Shown here: one piece after another, positions 7,924 through 17,246 of the stretch
Position numbering within the stretch: position 1 is the stretch's first letter
Layout: each line of letters starts with the position of its first letter
Source of the DNA: an uncultured Collinsella sp.
Lineage (GTDB): Bacteria > Actinomycetota > Coriobacteriia > Coriobacteriales > Coriobacteriaceae
Reading direction: 5' to 3'
Length of the DNA: 64,000 bases
Assembly: GCA_959601045.1 (NCBI GenBank)
Contig: CAUGNZ010000004.1
Location: 1 to 64,000 of the forward strand
Made by a program: the position numbers and the translations under genes
Notes under the pieces: model-generated
Database searches by the model: none
Seen by the model: the letters and a program-made list of their open reading frames with translations, nothing else
Told to the model about the DNA's origin: nothing

Positions 7924-8586
7924 ATGGCGGCATTGCAACTTTGCGAGCGGCCGGTTGTGCTGTTCGATTTTGACGGCACGGTGGCCGATACGGGTCGGGC
8001 AGTGATGACCTCGACGCGCAAGACGCTGGCTGCGCGCGGGTTTTCGGAGACGCAGATGGGTGATCTGCGCCGCATGATCGGGCCGCCCCTGTGGAAGAGC
8101 TTTCACGACTTTTACGGCTTTTCCCGCGAGGAGTCGCTTGTGGTGGCCGACGAGTACCGCGCCTTTTTTGATGAGCTGGGACCGGAGGAGTACCCCGTGT
8201 TCGATGGGATTCCCGAGCTGCTGGATGAGTTGGCCGCCCGGGGCAAGCGTATGGCCGTGGCGACGTCACGCATGGAGGCCAAATGCATCGACATGGTGCA
8301 TGAGCTTGGTCTTTCTCAGTTCGGAGCCGTGGTTGGCATGAATCCGCCGCAGGGGCGCGAGACCAAGGCCGATTCGGTTCGCGATGCCCTGGCGGCGCTC
8401 GGCGCGACGGCGGACGATGCCGTGATGATCGGCGATCGCTTTAACGACGTCGAGGGCGCGCACGCGATGGGCGTGCCGTGCATCGGCATCTATTCGGGCG
8501 CGGCGGCGCCGGGCGAGCACGAGGCAGCGGGCGCCGATGCGGTGGTGCACTCGGTGGCCGAGCTTGCTAAACTTTTCGCTATATAG
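7924..8586 (+). CDS. HAD-superfamily phosphatase (phosphoglycolate phosphatase-like)
   Basis: A 220-residue HAD hydrolase with motif I DFDGTVADT near the N terminus, motif II in VATSRME, a conserved lysine region and motif III MIGDRFNDVEGA. The helical cap between motifs I and II is of the C1 type found in Gph/PpaX phosphatases. I prefer ATG 7924 because GAAGAAGGG precedes it; GTG 7891 would add 11 residues without a ribosome site. It is divergent from the DegV gene and lies 53 bases before the dipeptidase gene, so those two may form an operon. The natural substrate cannot be read from sequence. Confidence 0.85.
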   Translation: MAALQLCERPVVLFDFDGTVADTGRAVMTSTRKTLAARGFSETQMGDLRRMIGPPLWKSFHDFYGFSREESLVVADEYRAFFDELGPEEYPVFDGIPELLDELAARGKRMAVATSRMEAKCIDMVHELGLSQFGAVVGMNPPQGRETKADSVRDALAALGATADDAVMIGDRFNDVEGAHAMGVPCIGIYSGAAAPGEHEAAGADAVVHSVAELAKLFAI

Positions 8587-8639
8587 GTATTTGATGTGAG
8601 GGGCGGCACACTTGCCCCTTACTGGTAAGGAGGTCGTCC

Positions 8640-10076
8640 ATGAATCAGGTGGAGCAGAGCGTTACCGAGTACGTCGACGAGGTCTGGGAAGATGTCGTCG
8701 CCGATATCGAGCAGCTGGTGAGCTATCCGTCTGTGGCCGTTGCTGCCGATGCGGAGCCCGGCGCGCCGTTTGGCCGCCCGGTCCGTGATGCGCTCGATTG
8801 CGCGCTCGGCATTGCGCAAAAGCTCGGCTACCAGACGAGTGATGACGAGGGCTTTGTGGGCATCGCCGATATTCCGGGTCGCGGCGATAAGCAGCTCGCG
8901 ACTATCTGCCATGTGGACGTGGTGCCTGCCGGCCCCGGCTGGAATACCGACCCGTTTGCGCTGGAGCGTCGCGAGGGCTGGCTGCTCGGCCGCGGCGTTA
9001 TCGACGACAAGGGTCCGGCGGTGCTGTCACTCTACGCCGGCGCCTATCTGCTCAAGCACGGCATTACCCCGCGCTATACTTTCCGCGCGCTGCTGGGCTG
9101 CGATGAGGAAGTGGGCATGTCCGACGTTCACCATTATCTGGAGAACCACGCAGACCCCGACTTTTTGTTTACGCCCGATGCCGAGTTTCCGGTCTGCAAT
9201 GCCGAGAAGGGCCAGTTTGGGGCGACGTTCGTGAGTCCCAAGATCGACGGCGGGCGCATCGTGTCGTGGAGCGGCTCCGAGGCGAGCAATGCCATTCCGT
9301 CGCAGTCCATCTGCGAGCTCGCGATTGCCGCCGATGAGCTGCCGGCGCCCATTGAGAACGCCGACCGCCTGGAGATCACGGCGCTTGATAACGGGCATGC
9401 GCAGATTTTCGCCCACGGCATTGGCGGTCATGCCTCGATGCCAGAGGGAACGATCAACGCCGTCGGGCTGATCGTGGCGTATCTGCGCGAGGCCGAGGAC
9501 GCGTTTGGTGCACGCGACGAGCGCCTGCTGACGCCTGCCGAGCACGAGTTCGTCAAGTTCCTGGCCTTTGTGCATGCGGACGCCTATGGTCGCGGCCTGG
9601 GTATCGATGCGACGAGTCCGGCGTTTGGCCCGCTTACCTGCAACGCTGGCGTCATCCGCGTGGCGGATGGCCATATTGAGCAGGTCATCGACGTGCGCTT
9701 CCCCGACAGCACGAGTGCCGATACCATCCGCGAGCAGCTCGATCCGCTCGTGGGCCGTTTTGGCGTGACGTGCCGTGTGGGTCGTGCGAAGGTGCCGTTC
9801 TCGGTCTCTGCCGACGATCCGGCCGTGAAGGCACTTATTGATACCTATAACGAGTTTACGGGCAAGCATGCTGAGCCCTTTGCCATGGGCGGCGGCACGT
9901 ACGCGCGCAACTTTGCCCGCGCCGTCTCGTTTGGCCCCGAGGAGACCGGTCTGGAGCTGCCCGAGTGGGGCGGCCAGATGCACGGTCCCAACGAGTGCGC
10001 CAACGAGGAACAGCTCAAGCAGGCGCTCAAGATTTATATCGTGGCGATCTTACGTTTGAACGAGCTTGAGCTTTAA
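8640..10076 (+). CDS. M20 family dipeptidase (PepV/Sapep type)
   Basis: The 478-residue protein is a zinc-dependent M20 metallopeptidase. The first metal ligand is in ATICHVDVVPAG, followed by the GRGVIDDKGP motif with the bridging aspartate and the LLGCDEEVG segment containing the general base and a further ligand. TPDAEFPVCNAEKG is characteristic of the PepV/Sapep subgroup that hydrolyses Xaa-dipeptides such as beta-Ala or D-amino acid dipeptides. The C-terminal part has GGGTYARNF and QMHGPNE, giving the last ligands. AAGGAGG precedes the ATG. It would supply amino acids from small peptides in the cytosol. Confidence 0.92.
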   Translation: MNQVEQSVTEYVDEVWEDVVADIEQLVSYPSVAVAADAEPGAPFGRPVRDALDCALGIAQKLGYQTSDDEGFVGIADIPGRGDKQLATICHVDVVPAGPGWNTDPFALERREGWLLGRGVIDDKGPAVLSLYAGAYLLKHGITPRYTFRALLGCDEEVGMSDVHHYLENHADPDFLFTPDAEFPVCNAEKGQFGATFVSPKIDGGRIVSWSGSEASNAIPSQSICELAIAADELPAPIENADRLEITALDNGHAQIFAHGIGGHASMPEGTINAVGLIVAYLREAEDAFGARDERLLTPAEHEFVKFLAFVHADAYGRGLGIDATSPAFGPLTCNAGVIRVADGHIEQVIDVRFPDSTSADTIREQLDPLVGRFGVTCRVGRAKVPFSVSADDPAVKALIDTYNEFTGKHAEPFAMGGGTYARNFARAVSFGPEETGLELPEWGGQMHGPNECANEEQLKQALKIYIVAILRLNELEL

Positions 10077-10123
10077 GGCTGCGGCGTTTTAACAACTTAG
10101 CACCCCTTTCGTCCGGGCTTTTT

Positions 10124-10192
10124 AAGTTGCGGTGGAATAGTTCCTAGAATGGGCCATTTGATGGCCAAGCAGGAACTATTTCACCGCAACTT
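10124..10192. repeat. Long hairpin repeat downstream of the dipeptidase gene
   Basis: Bases 10124-10145 and 10171-10192 are reverse complements over 22 bases with one mismatch (AAGTTGCGGTGGAATAG / CTATTTCACCGCAACTT). An inner TGGCCAT-like palindrome fills the loop. It shares the GTTGCGGTGGAATAG motif with the palindrome at 3139-3187. T-runs flank both sides, so it could end transcription in either direction. The rest of the 10077-10395 gap has no gene; GCGGGCA and TGCCCGC at about 10352-10371 form a small hairpin just before pstS. Confidence 0.7.
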
Positions 10193-10395
10193 TGTTTTTA
10201 TTGGTGTAAAAGGCGGGTCATGCTTGGTGGCGGGTTTGTTATTCGTTTGTAAAGCCGAGCCGCGCTTGCGGTAAGGGTCTATCAGATGCCCGTAATAAAG
10301 CGCAGCTGACGCGGGCGCTGCCCGATCGAGACCGTATCTTTCCAAACAGCAAAGCGGGCAGGGTGCCCGCGAGTCGCTTGTATGAAAGGAAGATC

Positions 10396-11334
10396 ATGCT
10401 CGATCAGGCTTATTCTCGTCGTCAGTTCCTCGGCCTCGCTGGTGGTCTTGCCAGCATCGTCGGTCTCGGTCTCGTTGGTTGCGGCGGCGCAGGCGCAACC
10501 GACGCCGCCGACAAGGGTAGCGCCGCTGCTGCCGAGTCCGTCTCGGGCGAGGTAACCTACGACGGCGCCTCCTCGTTCCAGGCTCTCGTCGAGGCTGCTG
10601 CCGAGAAGTTTATGGATGCCAACCCCGACGTCTCCGTCTCCGGTTCGGGCAACGGTTCGGGCAAGGGCCTGACCGCTGTCGCCGCCGGCACCGTCACCAT
10701 CGGTAATTCCGATGTCTTCGCCGAGACCAAGCTCGAGGCCGATCAGGTCAAGAACCTCGTCGATCACGAGGTCGCCGTCGTGGGCATGGGCCCCGTCGTC
10801 TCCAAGAACGTGACAGTCGACGACCTGACCCTCGAGCAGCTCAAGGGCATCTTCTCCGGCCAGATCACCAACTGGAAGGAGGTCGGCGGCGACGACGCCA
10901 AGATCGTCGTTCTCAACCGCAAGGCCGGCTCCGGCACCCGCGCCACCTTCGAGGCCGCCGTCTTTGGCGACGAGGCCGTCGACTTTAAGGGCGACGCCGA
11001 GCTCGACAAGTCCGGCGATGTCCAGACTCAGATGGGCAGCACCGACAACGCCATCTCCTACCTTGACTTCTCGCACTTCGATGACTCCAAGTTCAACGCC
11101 ATCATGGTCGAGGGCGTCGAGCCCAAGAGCACAAACGTCACCGACGACTCCTTCAAGATCTGGGCGACCGAGCACATGTACTGTGCTAAGGACGCCGACG
11201 AGGCCACCAAGGCCTTCCTGGAGTTCATGCTTTCCGACGACGTCCAGGGCAAGCTCGTCGAGGAGCAGGGCTTTATTCCCGTTTCTGCCATGAAGGTCGT
11301 CAAGGACGCCAGTGGCAAGGTCTCCGCTAAATAA
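10396..11334 (+). CDS. pstS: Phosphate ABC transporter substrate-binding lipoprotein
   Basis: The 312-residue protein binds phosphate outside the cell for the PstCAB importer. The N terminus has a twin-arginine-like SRRQFLGLAGG, a hydrophobic core, and a lipobox LVGC, so it is probably exported and lipid-anchored. The mature part has the PstS features SGSGNGSGKG and GSGTRATFE, which bind phosphate. ATG 10396 has GAAAGGAAG upstream; a farther in-frame GTG at 10363 is less likely. It is the first gene of pstSCAB with 25 bases to pstC. Codon use is strongly biased towards C-ending codons, suggesting high expression. Phosphate-starvation control is likely, but I cannot identify a Pho box with confidence. 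Confidence 0.95.
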   Translation: MLDQAYSRRQFLGLAGGLASIVGLGLVGCGGAGATDAADKGSAAAAESVSGEVTYDGASSFQALVEAAAEKFMDANPDVSVSGSGNGSGKGLTAVAAGTVTIGNSDVFAETKLEADQVKNLVDHEVAVVGMGPVVSKNVTVDDLTLEQLKGIFSGQITNWKEVGGDDAKIVVLNRKAGSGTRATFEAAVFGDEAVDFKGDAELDKSGDVQTQMGSTDNAISYLDFSHFDDSKFNAIMVEGVEPKSTNVTDDSFKIWATEHMYCAKDADEATKAFLEFMLSDDVQGKLVEEQGFIPVSAMKVVKDASGKVSAK

Positions 11335-11359
11335 GTAATCGCCCCCGGAAAGGTTTGCA

Positions 11360-12268
11360 ATGGCAAAACAGCTGCCAAAGCGCGAGCTTGAGAACGTGGG
11401 CCTGGGCGTCACGGGTGCGTGCGTAGCGCTCGTGACGCTTGTCGTTGCCGCGCTCATCTTTATGGTCGCCCAAAAGGGCCTCTCGGCTTTTTTCAAGGAC
11501 GGCGTCTCGATCGTCGAGTTTTTTATCGGTACCAAGTGGGACCTGGCCAACACGGCCGAAAACGGCCTGCCCTACACTGGCGCCCTGCCCCTGATCGTCA
11601 CCTCGTTTGCGGTCATGGTGCTCTCCACGCTCATCGCGCTGCCCATCGCCATCGGCTCTGCCATCTTTGCGGTCGAGATTCAGCCTAAGTTTGGCTCCAA
11701 GGTTTTTCAGCCGCTCATTGAGCTTTTGACCGGTATTCCCTCGGTCGTCTTTGGCCTGATCGGTTTTCACGTGGTCGTCGGCCTTATGAAGAGCGTTTTC
11801 CACGTGAGCACGGGTCTGGGTATCTTGCCCGGCGCTATCGTGCTGGCAGTCATGATTCTGCCGACGATGACCACGCTTTCGGTCGATGGCCTGCGCGCCG
11901 TGCCCGATAGCTACCGCCAGGGTTCGCTCGCGCTGGGCTACACCCGCTGGCAGACCATCTGGCACGTGGTGCTCAAGTCCGCCATGCCGTCGCTCATGAC
12001 CGCGGTCATCCTTGGCATGACCCGCGCCTTTGGCGAAACGCTCGCCGTGCGCATGGTTATCGGCGGCATCGAGGCCATGCCGACGTCGCTGCTGTCGCCT
12101 GCCTCGACCATTACCACCACGCTCACCACGTCCATGGCGGTCTATGCCGAGGGCTCGGCCCAGGACGACGTTCTGTGGGCGCTCGGTCTGCTGCTGATGG
12201 GCATGAGCCTCATCTTCATCCTGATCATCCATCTCATTGGCCGCAAGGGGGCGAAGGCTCGTGGCTAG
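11360..12268 (+). CDS. pstC: Phosphate ABC transporter permease PstC
   Basis: A 302-residue integral membrane protein with about six hydrophobic helices. The family signature around the EAA loop is visible as RQGSLALGYTRWQTIWHVVL, which contacts the PstB ATPase. FGLIGFHVVVG and the preceding TGIPSVV segment are typical of PstC. ATG follows GGAAAGG. The gene overlaps pstA by eight bases at its 3' end, implying translational coupling. It pairs with PstA to form the phosphate channel. Confidence 0.95.
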   Translation: MAKQLPKRELENVGLGVTGACVALVTLVVAALIFMVAQKGLSAFFKDGVSIVEFFIGTKWDLANTAENGLPYTGALPLIVTSFAVMVLSTLIALPIAIGSAIFAVEIQPKFGSKVFQPLIELLTGIPSVVFGLIGFHVVVGLMKSVFHVSTGLGILPGAIVLAVMILPTMTTLSVDGLRAVPDSYRQGSLALGYTRWQTIWHVVLKSAMPSLMTAVILGMTRAFGETLAVRMVIGGIEAMPTSLLSPASTITTTLTTSMAVYAEGSAQDDVLWALGLLLMGMSLIFILIIHLIGRKGAKARG

Positions 12269-13183
12269 CACGCGCATCCATATCGACGAGACGAGACTCG
12301 GGCGCGTCCAAAAGCAGGACCGCATCGCCACGGGCGTGCTGACGGCGATCGCCGCCATCGTCATGCTCATCGTCGTCTCCATGGTGGCCTATATCCTGTT
12401 CGAGGGAATCTCGACACTGTTCCAGCCGGGCTTTCTCACGCAGCCCGCGCGCGCCAACGGAACCCAGGGCGGCGTGCTCTACCAGCTGTTCGACTCGTTC
12501 TATCTGCTGCTGATTACCCTGATCATCTCGGTGCCCATCAGCCTGGGCGGCGCGGTCTTCCTGGTCGAGTACGCGCCCGATGGGCCCATCCGCGACATCG
12601 CCTCCACCGCCATCGAAACGCTGTCCTCGCTGCCTTCCATCGTCGTGGGCATGTTCGGCTTTCTGGTGTTCTCGGTGCAGCTGGGCTGGAAGTACTCCAT
12701 CATCTCCGGCGCCGTCGCGCTCACCATGTTCAACATCCCCATCCTGGTGCGCGTGATTCAGCAGGCGCTCGAGGACGTGCCGCAGGCCCAGCGCGATGCG
12801 TGCCTGGCTATGGGCCTCACCCGCTGGGAGGCCACGCTGCACATCCTGATTCCCGAGGCCATGCCCGCCATCGTGACCGGCATCGTGCTTTCGGCCGGCC
12901 GTGTGTTTGGCGAGGCCGCGGCGTTGCTCTTTACCTCGGGCATGAGCTCGCCGGTTCGCCTGAACTTCTTGAGCTTTAACCTGTCGAGCCCCACCTGCGC
13001 CTGGAACGTGTTCCGTCCCGGTGAGTCGCTTGCCGTGCACATCTACAAGATCTATGGCGAGGGCAGCCCTGAGGCCCAGCAGATCGTCTGGGGCACCGCG
13101 GCACTGCTGATGATTTGCGTGCTGCTGTTTAACGTAGTTGCCCGTATCGTGGGCAAGCAACTGGCAAGGAGGATGACGGCCGA

Positions 13184-13187
<4 letters not shown>
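12261..13187 (+). CDS. pstA: Phosphate ABC transporter permease PstA
   Basis: A 308-residue permease and partner of PstC. The start is taken as GTG 12261, which overlaps the pstC stop and has AGGGGG upstream; a TTG 24 bases further upstream is possible. Six hydrophobic segments follow a cytosolic N-terminal stretch. SSLPSIVVGMFGF and the EAA-loop sequence DACLAMGLTRWEATLHILIP are diagnostic. The end overlaps the pstB start in an ATGA arrangement. The loop after the last conserved helix (PTCAWNVFRPGESLAVHI) is typical of actinobacterial PstA. Confidence 0.95.
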
Positions 13188-14056
<869 letters not shown>

Positions 14057-14166
14057 TCCGGGACATGCTTGAGGCCCGCGGCGGCCACGGTTGTCGCGGG
14101 ACTGATTGGAGAGGCGGGTCATCTCTTTTGCGAGATGGCCTGCCTTTTTGCTCTGCGACCGAAACG

Positions 14167-14201
14167 ACCACCGCAAAGGCGACAGGCGCCTTCGTGGTGG
14201 T
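14167..14201. repeat. Degenerate ACCACC/GGTGGT hairpin (repeat family C)
   Basis: ACCACCGCAAAGGCG (14167-14181) and CGCCTTCGTGGTGGT (14187-14201) form a stem with two mismatches. Loop and arms resemble the better copies at 28.5, 42.7, 43.6, 45.2, 45.6, 56.4 and 57.1 kb. It lies between pstB and the ABC-F gene and may act as terminator of the pst operon. Confidence 0.6.
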
Positions 14202-14261
14202 TTGGGGTGGGGCTCGCTGCTATCATGGAGAACGTTGAATTTCTACGAAGGAGCAGGGCAT

Positions 14262-16121
14262 ATGGCGATTCTTTTGGGATGCGATTCCGTCAGCCTAGAG
14301 TTTCCCACCAAGCATATTTTCGATAGCGTGACGCTCGGCGTGGGCGAGGGCGACCGCATTGGTATTGTCGGTAAAAACGGCGACGGCAAGTCGACGCTGC
14401 TGAGCGTGCTCGCCGGCACGCTGGAGCCCGATGACGGACGCGTGACGCACCGCCGCGGCATCACGATCGGTCTACTCGGCCAAAAGGACCAGCTTGTCGA
14501 TACCGATACCGTGCATCATGCCGTTGTGGGTGACGCCCCCGAGTACGAGTGGGCGTCGAGCCCCCGTACGCGCCAGATCCTCGCCGGCCTCATTAGCGAT
14601 GTGCCCTGGGAGGGCATGGTAGGCGAGCTCTCGGGCGGTCAGCGCCGCCGCGTGGACCTCGCGCGCCTGCTGATCGGCGACTATGACGTGCTCATGCTCG
14701 ATGAGCCCACCAACCATCTGGACATGCGCACCATCAACTGGCTTGCGCGTCACTTAAAGGCCCGCTGGCAGCGCGGTCAGGGCGCGATGCTCGTGGTCAC
14801 GCACGATCGCTGGTTCTTGGACGAGGTCTGCACCAGCATGTGGGAGGTTCACGACGGCCAGGTCGATCCCTTCGAGGGCGGCTATTCGGCATATATCCTG
14901 CAGCGCGTGGAACGCGACCGCATGGCCGCGGTTACCGAGGAGCGCCGTCGCAACATGGCACGTAAGGAGCTCGCGTGGCTGAGCCGCGGTGCCCAGGCGC
15001 GCTCCACCAAGCCCAAGTTTCGCGTGGATGCCGCTCGCGAGCTGATCGCCGACGTGCCGCCCGTGCGTGACGAGCTGGAGCTCAAGCGCCTGGCCGTGAG
15101 CCGCCTGGGCAAGCAGGTTATCGATGTGGTCGACGTGGACGCCGGCTATGCGGATACCGATGGCGCGCCCAAGCAGGTGCTCACCGATGTGACCTGGCTC
15201 ATTGGTGCGGGCGACCGCTATGGTCTTTTGGGCGAGAACGGCGCCGGCAAGTCGACTTTGCTCGACGTGATCCAGGGCAAGATCGCGCCCCTGCGCGGCC
15301 GCGTGAAGATCGGCCAGACGGTGCGCTTTGGCGTGCTGTCGCAGCAGCTCGAGGAGCTCGAACCCTACATGGGCGACACGATCCGCGAGGTGCTCAGCCA
15401 CTATAAGAAGTACTACGTCATTGACGGCAAGGAGACTTCACCCGAGAAGCTCTGCGAGCGTCTGGGCTTTACGACGCAGCAGCTCTGGAGCCGCATCGGC
15501 GATCTTTCGGGCGGCCAGCGCCGTCGCCTGTCGCTGCTGCTGACGATCCTGGACGAGCCCAACGTGCTCATCCTGGACGAGCCCGGCAACGACCTGGATA
15601 CCGACATGCTGGCGATTGTCGAGGACTTGCTGGACGGCTGGCCCGGCACGCTGATTCTGGTGACGCACGACCGCTTTTTGATGGAGCGCGTGACCGACCA
15701 GCAGTGGGCGCTGCTCGACGGCCACCTGACGCATATGCCCGGCGGCGTCGACCAGTACCTGCGCCTGTGCAACGCCACCGCCGAGGGCGAGCCCGTGGGT
15801 GCACCGAGCGCCAAGACCGGTACGTTCGACACCGGTGCCGCGGCGGCTGCGGCCGAAAAGCCCAAGTCGAGCGGTCAGCCCAACGGCCTTTCCAATGCCG
15901 AGCGCCAAAAGCTCCGTCGTGAGGTGAGCTCGCTCGAGCGCAAGATGGAAACGCAGCGCGCTCGCGTGGAGGAGGCCGAGGCCGCCATGGCCCAGGTCGA
16001 TCCCACCAACTACACGGCGCTGGGCGAGCAGCAGGCAAAGATCGACGAGGCCCACGCCGCCATGGACGAGCTGGAGATGGCGTGGCTCGAGGCGAGTGAA
16101 AAGCTCGAGGGCGAGGAGTAG
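14262..16121 (+). CDS. ABC-F family ATPase (Uup/EttA-like ribosome-associated protein)
   Basis: ATG 14262 follows AAGGAG; a longer open frame upstream runs through the intergenic palindrome and is rejected. The 619-residue protein has two ABC domains and no membrane segment. Domain 1 has GKNGDGKST, ELSGGQRRR and DEPTNHLDM; domain 2 has GENGAGKST, DLSGGQRRR and DEPGNDLDT. The last ~80 residues form a charged coiled coil (RQKLRREVSSLERKMETQRA region), as in Uup. ABC-F proteins act on the ribosome exit site and either relieve stalled peptides or protect from antibiotics; the coiled-coil tail favours a Uup-like housekeeping role. Substitution of T by G in the second Walker B neighbourhood (DEPGN) is notable. 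Confidence 0.93.
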   Translation: MAILLGCDSVSLEFPTKHIFDSVTLGVGEGDRIGIVGKNGDGKSTLLSVLAGTLEPDDGRVTHRRGITIGLLGQKDQLVDTDTVHHAVVGDAPEYEWASSPRTRQILAGLISDVPWEGMVGELSGGQRRRVDLARLLIGDYDVLMLDEPTNHLDMRTINWLARHLKARWQRGQGAMLVVTHDRWFLDEVCTSMWEVHDGQVDPFEGGYSAYILQRVERDRMAAVTEERRRNMARKELAWLSRGAQARSTKPKFRVDAARELIADVPPVRDELELKRLAVSRLGKQVIDVVDVDAGYADTDGAPKQVLTDVTWLIGAGDRYGLLGENGAGKSTLLDVIQGKIAPLRGRVKIGQTVRFGVLSQQLEELEPYMGDTIREVLSHYKKYYVIDGKETSPEKLCERLGFTTQQLWSRIGDLSGGQRRRLSLLLTILDEPNVLILDEPGNDLDTDMLAIVEDLLDGWPGTLILVTHDRFLMERVTDQQWALLDGHLTHMPGGVDQYLRLCNATAEGEPVGAPSAKTGTFDTGAAAAAAEKPKSSGQPNGLSNAERQKLRREVSSLERKMETQRARVEEAEAAMAQVDPTNYTALGEQQAKIDEAHAAMDELEMAWLEASEKLEGEE

Positions 16122-16127
16122 GCGAGG

Positions 16128-16898
16128 ATGATCAAGGCCGCGTTTTTTGATATCGACGGCACGCTGCTGAGCTTTGAGACGCACCGGATTCCGGCGTCGG
16201 CGCAGCAGGTGCTCGACAGCTTTCACGAGCAGGGGATTGCGTGCGTCATTGCCACGGGTCGCCCGACCTACCAGATGCCCGATTGGCTGTTCGATCTTGG
16301 TTGGGATGCGTACATTACGCTTTCGGGCCAGCACTGTTTTGATGCCGAGGGCGTTTACCGTAGCTGCCCGATCGATCCGGACGACGTTGCGGTGATTGTG
16401 GACCAGGTGGCCGAGGGGCGCTACGACTCGCTGTGCATGCAGGGCGAGAACTCGTTTGTGAACCGCCTGTCCGAACGCGTGGTGACGGCCGGCAACAACG
16501 CGGGGATCGTCTACCACGAGGAGCCGTTTGAGCACGCCTTTGAAGCGCCGGTCTACCAGTTTTGCGCCTTTGTGGATCCTGCCGACGAGCATATCGTGAC
16601 CGATGCGGTGTCGCATTCGCTCACTACGCGCTGGTGCGACCTGTTCTGCGACATTATTCCCGCTAACGGCGGCAAGGACCTGGGCGTGGCAGCGACGCTG
16701 GAGCGCCTGGGTGTCGACGCGAGCGAGGCGATCGCCTTTGGCGACGGCGAGAACGACCTGTCGATGTTCTCGGCCGTGGGCACAAGTGTGGCCATGGGCA
16801 ACGCGCAGGATACCGTGAAGGCCGCAGCGACCTACGTGACGACCGCCGTAGACGACGACGGCATTTACAACGCCGCCAAGCACTTTGGGCTACTGTAG
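16128..16898 (+). CDS. Cof-type HAD-IIB family phosphatase
   Basis: A 256-residue HAD hydrolase with motif I FFDIDGTLLSF, motif II VIATGRPTYQ, the KD motif in GGKDLG and motif III FGDGENDLSM, followed by the family ending AVAMGNA-like segment (SVAMGNAQDTVK). The C2B cap between motifs II and III places it with Cof/YbjI-type sugar-phosphate phosphatases. It starts six bases after the ABC-F stop in the same direction, so the two are probably cotranscribed. The true substrate is unknown. Confidence 0.9.
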   Translation: MIKAAFFDIDGTLLSFETHRIPASAQQVLDSFHEQGIACVIATGRPTYQMPDWLFDLGWDAYITLSGQHCFDAEGVYRSCPIDPDDVAVIVDQVAEGRYDSLCMQGENSFVNRLSERVVTAGNNAGIVYHEEPFEHAFEAPVYQFCAFVDPADEHIVTDAVSHSLTTRWCDLFCDIIPANGGKDLGVAATLERLGVDASEAIAFGDGENDLSMFSAVGTSVAMGNAQDTVKAAATYVTTAVDDDGIYNAAKHFGLL

Positions 16899-16900
16899 CT

Positions 16901-16929
16901 GCGGCCGGCACTTAGGGACGTTCCTTTTA
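16901..16929. repeat. Left half of a REP-like repeat, interrupted by the IS110 element
   Basis: GCCGGCACTTAGGGACGTTCC at about 16904-16924 matches the start of the intact copy at 53522-53570. The matching second half (TGCCGGCAGCTGGGGACACT) lies at 18488-18507, directly beyond the other end of the insertion sequence. Confidence 0.65.
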
Positions 16930-16961
16930 ATATGAGCAGGACATTGTCAAGAGGCAAAATC

Positions 16962-16993
16962 GGGCCTGGCCCCAACGATATGGGGTCAGGCCC
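16962..16993. other. Strong stem-loop in the IS110 noncoding end
   Basis: GGGCCTG/CAGGCCC and CCCCA/TGGGG pair with a short loop to give a long, nearly perfect hairpin. It lies between the outer inverted repeat and the transposase stop codon. In IS1111-type elements the bridge RNA is encoded on this side of the gene, so it could be part of such an RNA or simply a terminator. Confidence 0.5.
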
Positions 16994-17246
16994 TCTCCCT
17001 ATATCAACCCGTCCGCGGCGACCTCGGCGTGTCTTACCGACGCTCGTCTTTGCAGTTTAATATCCGCCCGTGGCGATCTCTCGCTGGGCAATCCGTTGCT
17101 ACGGCTGAGGCTTCTACGTCGAACCGACAGTCTGTGCACGCGTGTGGCGCCCTGGGCGCTCGCAGAAAAGGGACCTGAGGTTCGCCTCAACGGCTTCGGA
17201 TCGAACCGCTTCCGGGGTGACTGGCTTATGTGCGGGGGACCGCCCC

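Noticed and set aside
14106..14261. Longer N terminus of the ABC-F protein
   Set aside because: It would translate the family C palindrome; ATG 14262 with AAGGAG is far better.
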